NCBI RefSeq assembly: GCF_000349325.1 | Contig: NC_020504.1 | Location: 372,001-436,000 of the forward strand | Length of the DNA: 64,000 nt | DNA from: Streptomyces davaonensis JCM 4913 | Lineage (GTDB): Bacteria > Actinomycetota > Actinomycetes > Streptomycetales > Streptomycetaceae | Direction of reading: 5' to 3' | Shown here: in pieces, positions 35,637 to 43,472 of the stretch | Layout of the letters: each line of letters begins with the position of its first letter | Numbering within the stretch: position 1 is the first letter of the stretch | Made by a program: the position numbers and the translations under genes | The notes under the pieces: generated by a model | Told to the model about the DNA's origin: nothing | What the model saw: the letters and a program-made list of their open reading frames with translations, nothing else | Database searches by the model: none

Positions 35637-36649
35637 GGTTCGACGAGTTCCAGGCACTGCGGCAGCGGCAACTCAGCGCTTCCTCCCCGCTTTTGGACGC
35701 CGCCGAGACCAACGTGTACCGGGCGCTGGCTGCGATGCGGCCGGAATCGCCGGCCGACATGACAACAGTGCACCGTTGCGATCTCGCCCGTGCCTGGCTG
35801 CGGCGCTTCGAACTGCCGCAAGAGTGGTCCGGCCGCGCCATGGTCTGCCGAGGGGTTCGGCACGGGCTCGGCGTGGTGTTCCACTGGCTGCGCGCCGTCC
35901 AAGCACGGTTGTGGCTGCCCAGCGACGTGTACCCGGTCTACTTCGAACTGGCCCGCGCTGCCGGCCTGGCGCCCGAGTCCTACTCGACGCTGCCGGCGCC
36001 GGTACTGCCGAGGTCGCCGGCGGACCACCGGCCCGAGTACCTGCTGCTCGCCAACCCCAGCAAGCCCCTCGGCCGACACCTGTCCGATGCCGAGTGCGCC
36101 GCGGTGATGTCGTGGTTGCGGGAATCACCACGCCGCCACCTGCTGATAGACAGCGTCTACGATCTGGGGGCCCCGTTCGCTGCCGGCACACGGCGATTGC
36201 TGGAGACCGGTCGCGCGGTCCTGCTGCATTCGGTGACCAAGGGATGGCTGTGGCCACGCACGTTCGGCGTGGTCCTGCTGGGACCGGCGCAAGCCGAACT
36301 GGCCGAGGCGTTCCGGGCGGATCCGCCGACGCCGGCACAGCTGAGGCTCGCCGACCGTCTGCTGTCCGAGCACAGCGACATGCCCCGGCAGGTCGTCGAC
36401 GAACTGGCCGCACGGGCTGAGCGGCTGTTCGAACGGTTGCCGGACGACGTACTCGCGGCGATTCCCACCGCGAGCCGGACTTGTCCCGGCAACTACTTCT
36501 TCCCCGTCGACATCCCAGCGCAGACACTCCAACGCGAGTACGGCGTACTCGCCATGCCGGTCAGCGTGTTCGGCGAGAACAGTTGGTCCGGCTCCATCCT
36601 GACCAGCCTTGCTGACGCGTTCGGCCCGACCCCGACGGCGGCACGATGA
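35633..36649 (+). CDS. PLP-dependent aminotransferase-like enzyme (fold type I)
   Basis: This 338-aa protein starts at ATG 35633, overlapping the radical SAM stop by ATGA. Class I/II aminotransferase landmarks are present: LLLANPSKPLGRHLSD (the 'NPxNPTG' loop), the PLP-ring aspartate region LLIDSVYDLGAPF, and the Schiff-base lysine in LLHSVTKGWLWPRTFGVVLL ('SxSKxxGxxGxRxG'). It is shorter than typical 380-420-aa members, and the N-terminal arm looks reduced, so the fold may be minimal or the substrate unusual. It is probably cytosolic. Translational coupling on both sides says it acts in fixed stoichiometry with the radical SAM enzyme and the methyltransferase. Confidence 0.82.
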   Translation: MRFDEFQALRQRQLSASSPLLDAAETNVYRALAAMRPESPADMTTVHRCDLARAWLRRFELPQEWSGRAMVCRGVRHGLGVVFHWLRAVQARLWLPSDVYPVYFELARAAGLAPESYSTLPAPVLPRSPADHRPEYLLLANPSKPLGRHLSDAECAAVMSWLRESPRRHLLIDSVYDLGAPFAAGTRRLLETGRAVLLHSVTKGWLWPRTFGVVLLGPAQAELAEAFRADPPTPAQLRLADRLLSEHSDMPRQVVDELAARAERLFERLPDDVLAAIPTASRTCPGNYFFPVDIPAQTLQREYGVLAMPVSVFGENSWSGSILTSLADAFGPTPTAAR

Positions 36650-37455
36650 AAGCACTGGAGGACCTGGCCGTATACGACGACGCGGACTTCTACGACCAGG
36701 AGTTCGCCGCGCGCACCCACGACATCCCGTTCTTCCTCGCTCAAGCGGTCCAGGCGGGCGGTCCGATCCTGGAGGTGGCCTGCGGAACCGGACGCATCAC
36801 CCTGCCGATCGCACGCACGGGTGCCGAGATCACAGGGCTCGACATCATGCCCTCGATGCTGGCCCGTGCCCGTCAAAGGGCCGAACACGAGGAACTGCCG
36901 ATCGAGTGGCTGGAACAGGACTGCCGAGACATCCGCTCCGACAGGCGCTTCGCTCTGGTGTTCTCGGCGACCAACGCGATGCAGCACCTGCACGACCTGG
37001 ATTCCGTCGTCGCGTTCCTCACCTCGGCGCGCAACGTGCTGCGACCAGGCGGGACCCTGATCCTGGACGTGTTCAACCCCGACATGGCCAAGCTGTGCCG
37101 ACTCCCCGAGTCGCCCCACCACCACAAGTCGGTCGTGGACAAGGACGGGGCCAGGCTCGACGTACAAGCGACGACCCACTACGACGCCGCCGCCCAAGTG
37201 CTGCGCTTCACGCTGGACTACCTGCGCGACGGCGTGTGCGTGCGCACGAAGAAGGTCAGCATGCGCTGCTTCTTTCCCGAGGAACTCCTGGCACTGTGCC
37301 GCCTGGCCGGTCTCGACGTCGCGCAGCGCTACGGGGACTACGACCGATCCCCGTTCACGAGCACCTCGCCGAAGCAGCTCCTGCTCTGCCGCTCCCGACC
37401 CGCCAGCGGCCAGTTCGGCGACCCGCCGTCGGCACCAGACATGCATCCGAGCTGA
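36646..37455 (+). CDS. SAM-dependent methyltransferase
   Basis: This 269-aa protein starts at ATG 36646, overlapping the previous stop (ATGA). Class I motifs are GGPILEVACGTGRITLPIAR (motif I, E/DxxCGTG), EITGLDIMPSMLARARQ (motif II), ALVFSATNAMQHL (motif post-I) and VLRPGGTLILDVFNP (motif III). These resemble small-molecule N/O/C-methyltransferases. The C-terminal 20 residues are proline-rich and poorly conserved in look. It is the third gene of the radical SAM operon, followed by a 185-bp gap before the HIT gene. Confidence 0.9.
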   Translation: MKALEDLAVYDDADFYDQEFAARTHDIPFFLAQAVQAGGPILEVACGTGRITLPIARTGAEITGLDIMPSMLARARQRAEHEELPIEWLEQDCRDIRSDRRFALVFSATNAMQHLHDLDSVVAFLTSARNVLRPGGTLILDVFNPDMAKLCRLPESPHHHKSVVDKDGARLDVQATTHYDAAAQVLRFTLDYLRDGVCVRTKKVSMRCFFPEELLALCRLAGLDVAQRYGDYDRSPFTSTSPKQLLLCRSRPASGQFGDPPSAPDMHPS

Positions 37456-37640
37456 GCCGGCACAGGCCCAATCGGACTGCAATCCGCGAACCCGGGCACG
37501 GAATGTACGCCGGCGCCTCTCGTTGTCATGGACAAGCGTCGCCGACTCTGCGGCTCCGGCTCGACGTCTGTGGACACCCACGGCACGGCCGCTTTGAGGT
37601 CCGCGGTTCAGCCCACCCCGCGCGGACCAAGGAGCAGCCT

Positions 37641-38084
37641 GTGACAGGGTTGTGTGGCATGGACTGCGTCTTCTGTCACCTCATCCACGAAGGCACCGCA
37701 CGCTGGATGGCCCGCGAGACCGAGGCTTGTGCTTTCACCCCGCTCAACCCACTTGCGCCGGGGCACACACTGGTGGTCCCCACCCGCCACTACACGGGTG
37801 TGTTCGACACCCCGCCCGATGTGCTGACCGCATCGATGACGCTGGTCCAGCGCGTGGCGACAGCCATGCGAACCGCCTTGGACGCCTCAGGAGTCAACAT
37901 CCTGTGCGCCAGCGGCCCCGGATCGGAACAGTCCGTACCCCACCTGCACTTCCATGTCGTCCCGCGATGGGTGGACGACGGGATCTCCACCTGGCCGACC
38001 GGGATATCCCGGCGCCGCCACCCCGGCGATCCAGGCACGCAGCTGTCCGACGCACTCAACCGTGGCCACCACCACAGAAGTTGA
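37641..38084 (+). CDS. HIT-family nucleotide hydrolase
   Basis: This 147-aa protein starts at GTG 37641 behind AAGGAG (37629-37634); ATG 37659 (MDCVFCHLI) is an alternative. The N-terminal CVFCHLIHEGTARWMARETE and the catalytic triad motif VPHLHFHVVPRW (HxHxH) are diagnostic of the histidine-triad family. HIT proteins hydrolyse phosphoramidates, dinucleoside polyphosphates or aminoacyl-adenylates. In this operon it could remove an AMP/phosphoramidate group from an intermediate or act in self-resistance. HIT hydrolases are known to inactivate peptide-nucleotide antibiotics; the link here is inference. A terminator directly follows. Confidence 0.88.
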   Translation: MTGLCGMDCVFCHLIHEGTARWMARETEACAFTPLNPLAPGHTLVVPTRHYTGVFDTPPDVLTASMTLVQRVATAMRTALDASGVNILCASGPGSEQSVPHLHFHVVPRWVDDGISTWPTGISRRRHPGDPGTQLSDALNRGHHHRS

Positions 38085-38085
38085 G

Positions 38086-38107
38086 CCAGAGCCAAGAGTG
38101 GTTCTGG
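38086..38107 (+). terminator. Terminator of the radical SAM-HIT operon
   Basis: CCAGAGCCA (38086-38094), loop AGAG and TGGTTCTGG (38099-38107) form a 9-bp stem with one G-U pair, one base after the stop codon of the HIT gene. Confidence 0.65.
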
Positions 38108-38255
38108 ATCACTTTCCGTGCTGTGACGACGTAGGGTCACCCGATCTGTGATCATGAGCGGCCGTGGCGGATGCGTGCTGGAAGAGCGCGCGACCACCCC
38201 GCTCGGGCCCGCGCGTCCCCCCATCCCGATGAGAGGTGAACGTACGGGGCCGAGG

Positions 38256-38732
38256 TCACGCGCCGAGTGCGGAGCGGATCGCCTTGACCTTCTCCTCGGT
38301 GAACACGCCGCTGTCGAGGAGTGAGAGGACGGACAGGACGCCGCCGCTGGAGCCCCAGCTGCCCTCGTCAATGACACGGAAGTTGACCCACCAGGTCGAC
38401 GAGGGCTGCGGCAGGCCGCAGGCGTCGGCCATTGCGGACAGGACGCGCTCGATGACGGCGGTCCTGACCTCCTGCCGCCAGTCTCCGTCCATCACCGCCA
38501 CGTCGATCACCATGACGTCGGCGTTCGGGCCGATGTCCGCAAGGAGTCGGCCGCCGATGGCCATCATGTCGGGCTCGCGCTCGACGAAGTGCACCTGGAA
38601 TCCGACCCGCGCGGCCGGGGCGAACTGCCCCACCTCGGGCACGAGGACCGCGTCCGTCAGCGTTTCGGCCAGCTTTCGGCGCTGCTCCTGGCTCAGGCGC
38701 CCCGTCGGGGTGTTCACGGTGATGATCGTCAC
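38256..38732 (-). CDS. Tautomerase-family protein lacking Pro-1
   Basis: This 158-aa protein starts at GTG 38732 behind AGGAGG (38738-38743). The sequence MTIITVNTPTGRLSQEQRRK, then AETLTDAVL, PAARVGFQVHFVEREPDMMA and MDGDWRQEVRTAV follows fused-type tautomerases of actinobacteria. In the 4-oxalocrotonate tautomerase superfamily the catalytic residue is Pro-1 exposed after Met removal; here residue 2 is threonine. Either the enzyme lacks classical activity or another residue serves. The RBS abuts a perfect inverted repeat that should regulate it. Confidence 0.8.
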   Translation of the reverse strand: MTIITVNTPTGRLSQEQRRKLAETLTDAVLVPEVGQFAPAARVGFQVHFVEREPDMMAIGGRLLADIGPNADVMVIDVAVMDGDWRQEVRTAVIERVLSAMADACGLPQPSSTWWVNFRVIDEGSWGSSGGVLSVLSLLDSGVFTEEKVKAIRSALGA

Positions 38733-38742
38733 GAGATCCTCC

Positions 38743-38797
38743 TATGACAGTCGTTATAGACAGCTTCAGAATACACACGGCTATAACGACTGTCATA
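38743..38797. promoter_or_regulatory. Perfect 17-bp inverted repeat upstream of tautomerase gene
   Basis: TATGACAGTCGTTATAG (38743-38759) and CTATAACGACTGTCATA (38781-38797) are exact reverse complements, separated by 21 bp. The size and spacing match a TetR-type operator, yet no regulator gene is next to it. Confidence 0.75.
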
Positions 38798-39160
38798 CCT
38801 GGCAGCATGAAGGGCTGCGTCACGCTAGGCGGGAGAACGACTCCCCCCGTGTGGCGCCATGAACTCGACGCGCAGGTGGGCCAGGTCAAGTCGGCTAGAA
38901 CCAAGGCTCCGAGGTTGGCTTCAACTAGGCTGCGCATGCCGGCGGTTGGGGCAAGGCTGCCTCCCGGAGGACGGACCGGGGCTGGTACGCCTCGCCGTGT
39001 GCGGCGTCGGCCTGCCTCGCGTCGGCCACAGCGCCCTCACCCACCTCGAGGCGGCATGCGCATGGCGGTGGCGGGTGAGAGGGTGCTGGCCTTTCTTCAC
39101 GCTGGTGCTTGTCTGAAATTGGTCCTGCGGTGATCGTCATGGCGAGGGGTGAGTGCCCGG
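38798..39160. other. Gap where a divergent regulator would be expected
   Basis: This is 363 bp with no recognisable HTH or other domain in six frames. Given the strong operator on its left border, it may mark a deleted regulator gene. Confidence 0.4.
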
Positions 39161-39962
39161 TCAGAAGGCCAGTGCGGTCATGTGGTCAGGCTGGTCGGCG
39201 GCGACGTCGTGGGCGGCTTGGACGAAGGCGGCCACGGCTGCGGATCGCGAGGTCTCCGGCCAGGCGACCATGACCGCGCTGGGGCTGAGGCCGGTGACCG
39301 GCCGGTATGCGATGTCCGGGCGCTGGTGCCGCTTGGTGGTGGAGAGTGACAGGAACGCCACCGCCTGGCCCAGCGCGACCACCTCCAGGAGTTGCTCGAC
39401 GCTGGCCACGAGTGGCCCCTCAGGAGTGTCTGCTGGCGTCAAGCCTGTGTGGCCATCGCCTGCTTCCGCTCCGTCGCATCCTGTGTAGTAGGCGGTGGTG
39501 GAGGGGGCGGCCCCCTTCCAGCGCGGGATCGGTTCGCCCTTGAGGTCGGTCAGCCGCAGTCGCCGACGTCCGGCCAGGCGGTGCCCGGCGGGGAGGACGG
39601 CCAGTCGCGGCTCGACCACGAGCGTCTGGGAATCCAGCCCTTGACCGTCGAACGGGCTGCGCAGCAGCGCTACATCGGCACGCCCGTCCCGCAGCATGGC
39701 GATCGGTTCTCCGCTGCCGCCGACGACGACTTCGGGCGGCGGCAGATGCGAACCTGTTCCCTGGTAGGCGGCGAGGATCTCCCGCAGCAGCCCGGCATCG
39801 CCTCCCGGCTTGACCGCCACGACGAGCTGGGGTGTCGGCTGACCGGCCCGGCGTGCACGCCGGGCCGCCGCGTGCACCGCGTCGACCGCGATCCGGGCCT
39901 GGTCGAGCAGCACCTGACCGGCGGTGGTCAGCCTCACCTGCCGGGTGGTGAGGAGCTTCGCG
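39161..39962 (-). pseudogene. LysR-type regulator truncated at the 5' end
   Basis: The minus frame reads GAKLLTTRQVRLTTAGQVLL, then DQARIAVDAVHAAARRARRA and the complete effector domain (LREILAAYQGTG, DVALLRSPFDGQGLDSQTLV) to the stop at 39161. The LysR winged helix (about 40 residues before 'TTRQVRLTxAG') is absent. At about 39951-39965 the sequence passes into an oppositely oriented SDR gene. It is probably a non-functional remnant. Confidence 0.8.
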
Positions 39963-40547
39963 CCGACGGAGCCGACGTACGGTTCGTACCGCTGGACGTC
40001 ACCGACGAGATCTCGGTCCAGGCCGCCGCCAAGCACATCGACGCCACGTTCGGCCGCCTCGACATCCTCGTCAACAACGCCGCGATCGCCGCCGGACCGC
40101 AACAACCGAGTCAAACCCCCGCCGCCACCGTCCGGCAGGTCTACGAGACAAACGTGTTCGGCGTCATCGCAAGTGACCCACGCCATGCTCCCCCTGCTAC
40201 GCCGCTCCGCCGCCGCACGCATCGTCAACATGTCCAGCGAACTCGGCTCCCTCACCCACCTTGCCGACCCGGGCAGCCCGTGGTCCGCCTACTCCTCGAT
40301 CCTCCTCCCTTACTGCACCTCGAAGAGCGCGCTCAACGCGATCACCGTGCTCCACGCCAATGAAATGCGCGCTGAAGGGATCCTGGTCAACGCGGTGAGT
40401 CCCGGCTACTGCGCGACCGACCTCAACCGCCACACCGGGATACGCACGGCGGCGGAGGGCGCGGCTGCCGCGGTTCACCTCGCGACTGTGGGCGAGGACG
40501 GCCCGACGGGCGCTTTTTTGGCCGAGGACGGGCCGATTCCCTGGTGA
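39951..40547 (+). pseudogene. Short-chain dehydrogenase lacking its N-terminus, frameshifted
   Basis: The plus strand encodes ELRADGADVRFVPLDVTDEI, then RLDILVNNAAIAAGPQQPSQ and VYETNVFGVI. After a frame change near 40165 it reads VTHAMLPLLRRSAAARIVNM, then YCTSKSALNAITVLHANEM and VNAVSPGYCATDLNRHTG. This is a classical SDR without the first 50-60 residues (the TGxxxGIG cofactor motif). It begins exactly where the LysR remnant ends. It cannot be functional as read. Confidence 0.85.
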
Positions 40548-40726
40548 GACCATGCCGCGCCGTCTCCGCCCGAAGCCCCCATCCCCACTGGGCTTTACTG
40601 GTAGTTGGTGGGCGCACAAGCCAAGACGGACACGAGGTGATCACCCATCTCGCGGAGTCAGCGTCAAGGGCTGGGTCGCGAGTCAGCCAGCGGTTCTCAT
40701 CGCGGTTGTGTGCTCGTCGTGTTCAC

Positions 40727-41131
40727 TCAGGGTCGTGGGCCTGGCCCAGCCGTGGAGCGCACGGGGCGTGGCAGTGGCTGACGCCAGTCCCCCAGCGCCA
40801 TGAGGAGAAACTGGCGGGCGAGAGAGCGTACGTCATCCCACGCCCGATCCGTGGATAGGGCATCGGCCCAGAGGCCGACACGGCTGGCAGCATCGATCTC
40901 ACCGAGACGGCGGCCGATGGCCTGAAGGCCGTACAGGTCACTGGATTCGAGGGCTCCGCGCTCCGTGAGTCCTTCGGCGACACGGCAGAGCAGCTCCGCC
41001 TCTTCGACGACGGACTCTGTATCCAGCTCACGCTCACCCAGCCAGGCACGCTGATCTGGGGCGTCAGCTGCGAGGAGGGTCATCAATCGCAGCGTCCAGC
41101 TACGCAGTTGCGCGTCACCGAGCTGATTCAT
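40727..41131 (-). CDS. Conserved hypothetical protein
   Basis: This 134-aa protein starts at the minus-strand ATG at 41131 (MNQLGDAQLRSWTLRLMTLL). It is helical and acidic: AWLGERELDTESVVEEAELL, then AIGRRLGEIDAASRVGLWAD. It has no membrane, signal or catalytic features. It is likely a real orphan gene on codon and amino-acid composition. It stands alone between two pseudogene regions, so its original context is lost. Confidence 0.55.
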   Translation of the reverse strand: MNQLGDAQLRSWTLRLMTLLAADAPDQRAWLGERELDTESVVEEAELLCRVAEGLTERGALESSDLYGLQAIGRRLGEIDAASRVGLWADALSTDRAWDDVRSLARQFLLMALGDWRQPLPRPVRSTAGPGPRP

Positions 41132-41575
41132 ACATGCAGGATCGCACCTGCCTACGACCAGACCGTGTTCGATGGCATGGAACTACGGCAACAGCCTGCA
41201 CAGTCCCCCTGCGGAGAATGAAGTTCGAGGCTGCTGCCGCAATCGAGGAGTGCCAGACAGCAGTGCCTCGCCCGCCACCGGCTGAACCGCATCGCTGGCT
41301 GTCGCCGTGAAATCCGTCGTCCAACGGCCCTACCGTGGGCCCCTGACCATCACCATCATTCGCCATCTGCCGATGGGAGAACGAACACGATCATGCAGCC
41401 ACCGCGCAGCTCCACAAGGCTGGGGCGGGACGATCCGCTCCTGCGCCCGGACGAGCCAGGTCGAGCTGTCCTCCCACTCGACCCAGGCCTCCCGGGCGAA
41501 CTCGATCGAGGCGCTCTTCGGGCCGCCCCACCTCAGCCAACCCCGCCGCGTTCCTTTGCACGCGGGAGTTGGCGG
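41132..41575. other. Non-coding interval
   Basis: This is 444 bp between two minus-strand genes. Frames are short. A plus-strand stretch (LSSHSTQASRANSIEALFGP) faintly recalls transposase tails but is too short to call. Confidence 0.35.
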
Positions 41576-42147
41576 CTAGGCGGTGACGACGGTGAAGTTG
41601 AAGTCCACGGGGCCCAAGACCCCGTAGAGCCGTAGCCAGAGCGGCATGAGCAGTTCTGTCGCGCGGGCGCTGGACAGGTCCCCGAGGTCGGTGATCTGGT
41701 CGTCGGCCCAGCCGAAGGACCGCAGAGGAGCTGCCACCTCCATCTTGGCGTGCTCGTCATTTCCGCTGAGGAACACGTTGTGATGGCCGGGTACCCTGCT
41801 GGGCTCGACCATGACCGTGTTGGTCATGGTGTTGAGAGTCTTCACGACCCGGGTTTCCGGGAACGCCTTCTGTAGCTGCTCGGCAAGGCTGCCGCCGTCG
41901 GATTGTCGGCGCCCGCGGCCTCCAGCACGGCCAGTGAGACCAGGCCGCCGGTGGCGTTCACCACCAACTCCGCGGCGCCGGGGGCGTCGGCGAAGGTGCC
42001 GTGTGCACCGCCGTGGTCGGCGGCCCACTGCTTGGCATCGGCATTGTCCGCCGTCCTGGAGCCGATCGTGACCTCATGCCCCAGAGAGGCGAGCTTGGTG
42101 GCGAGCCGTTGACCGACCTCGCCGGTGCCAAGTACCGCGATCTTCAT
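41576..42147 (-). pseudogene. NADP-dependent F420-reductase-like gene, internally deleted
   Basis: The gene starts at ATG 42147 with MKIAVLGTGEVGQRLATKLA, then VVNATGGLVSLAVLEAAG. Near 41890 the frame changes to SLAEQLQKAFPETRVVKTLN and FGWADDQITDLGDLSSARAT. The family segment between these parts ('KVLIDVANPLDFSxGMPP...') is missing, so about 20 codons were lost with a frameshift. The C-terminus LWLRLYGVLGPVDFNF is intact. It is related to the intact gene at 13052. Confidence 0.85.
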
Positions 42148-42425
42148 GTCTTGCTCCCCTTCGCAACTGAGGTACACGAACGCAGGCACGTACCGTTCTA
42201 CGCGGAAGTAGGGCGGGCTCTGGGAGCGAGATATTGGGGTCGCCTCAGCCACGCCCTTCGGCAAAAGAAGACGGCCCCGATGCGGCCAGGCCCCACGATC
42301 GAAACCTCGCAGCAGCGCCGCCCGCAACATCTCACAGTCGGCCGCCCCCGGCGTCGTCAAAGCGACCCGATCATTCTGAACCTCTGGGGGCCTGTCCATG
42401 TACGCGCATGGAGATCGGTGGTCGA

Positions 42426-42812
42426 TCACATGCCGTAGATGTCACACAACCAGTTCGCCTGACGCTCAAAGGCGGCCTGCGTTCCCGCGCCGGCGATCCC
42501 GTCAATCTCGCCGTTGTAGTCCCAGTTCGCCCTCAGGAACCTCTGCTCGGCCTTCCAGCTGTTCGTGCCGAGCGCACCATCGATCTCTCCGGTGTAGCCC
42601 CAGTACTGCTTCAGCCACTTCTGCTCGCATTCGGCCTCACGGGTGCTGAGGCCCAGGTTGACGACGGCGAGAGTGGTCACCGGCTCGGCGGCCGCAATGG
42701 AACTCGTGCCGGTCTCAGGTGCGGCGACGCTGGTGCCGGCCGTGGCCAGGGTTCCGGCCGCTATGCCGATGACGGCAGTGACGCTGACGAGGGTTTTCGT
42801 CACGAGACGCAT
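42426..42812 (-). CDS. Secreted peptidoglycan-binding-like protein
   Basis: This 128-aa protein starts at ATG 42812 (MRLVTKTLVSVTAVIGIAAG), a Sec signal peptide with cleavage after SVAA or later. The mature part holds two similar copies, LKQYWGYTGEIDGALGTNSW and LRANWDYNGEIDGIAGAGTQ. This is the 'GxxGxxDGxxGxxTxxA' pattern of PG_binding_1 domains. Two cysteines may form a disulfide. It probably binds the cell wall; no enzymatic domain is attached. Confidence 0.82.
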   Translation of the reverse strand: MRLVTKTLVSVTAVIGIAAGTLATAGTSVAAPETGTSSIAAAEPVTTLAVVNLGLSTREAECEQKWLKQYWGYTGEIDGALGTNSWKAEQRFLRANWDYNGEIDGIAGAGTQAAFERQANWLCDIYGM

Positions 42813-43272
42813 GTGTGTTCTCCGATCTGTAGAAATCCAGTGCCTGCTGACCGAACGACGGAAACAGGTCGACGTAAACTGCCTCGCGAATCCGGACTCT
42901 TGCCCTTTTGGCAGCGCCGGACGCTCAACCAAGCTAGATTTACCGGGGCGTTCAGGCTTTGTTCCTCGTGCACGGCTATGTCTCAGCTGTGCACGAGCGG
43001 CGGTGATTAATCCGCCGACGCGTTATCCAGTGGGCGGGAATGGGGTCAGGTACTGATTCCGCCGAGTACGTTGCGCCGCGTTCGGACAGCTGACTTCTCG
43101 TCGGCTCATAGCCGACAGCGTTGGCGTCGGCTCTACCGGGGACGCTCATGAAGATGACGTCCGCATTCCGCGGGGCGGGCACCGCAGGTGACGGTGGACG
43201 GGATCGACGGCCATGCCGACGCACTCGCCCAGGGGCCCGTTGCCGGGCCCGTTCACGACCAGGTCGGTGAGA

Positions 43273-43341
43273 TACACGTTCGATCCAATGCCCGAGTTGC
43301 TCGCCCCGATGGTTGTTCATCAACTCGGCGAAGTCGCACAC
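43273..43341 (-). pseudogene. Possible ISL3-type transposase scrap
   Basis: In the interval 42813-43472, which holds no intact gene, the minus strand encodes CDFAELMNNHRGEQLGHWIE then RV. This is reminiscent of the 'FAxMLxxRxGxxLxxWIxxV' segment of ISL3 transposases. Flanking frames do not continue the family, so this is a weak call. Confidence 0.3.
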
Positions 43342-43472
43342 GCGTTGACTGCTACGCCCAAGTGCGGGGCAGCGGGAGAGAGATCAGGTCCCCCTGGCCT
43401 ACCGGCCGAGCGTTCCGCTGGTCGGTGAGTTGTGGCGGCGGGGCGTAGGTCGTCTGACACGTCTCGGCGCGG

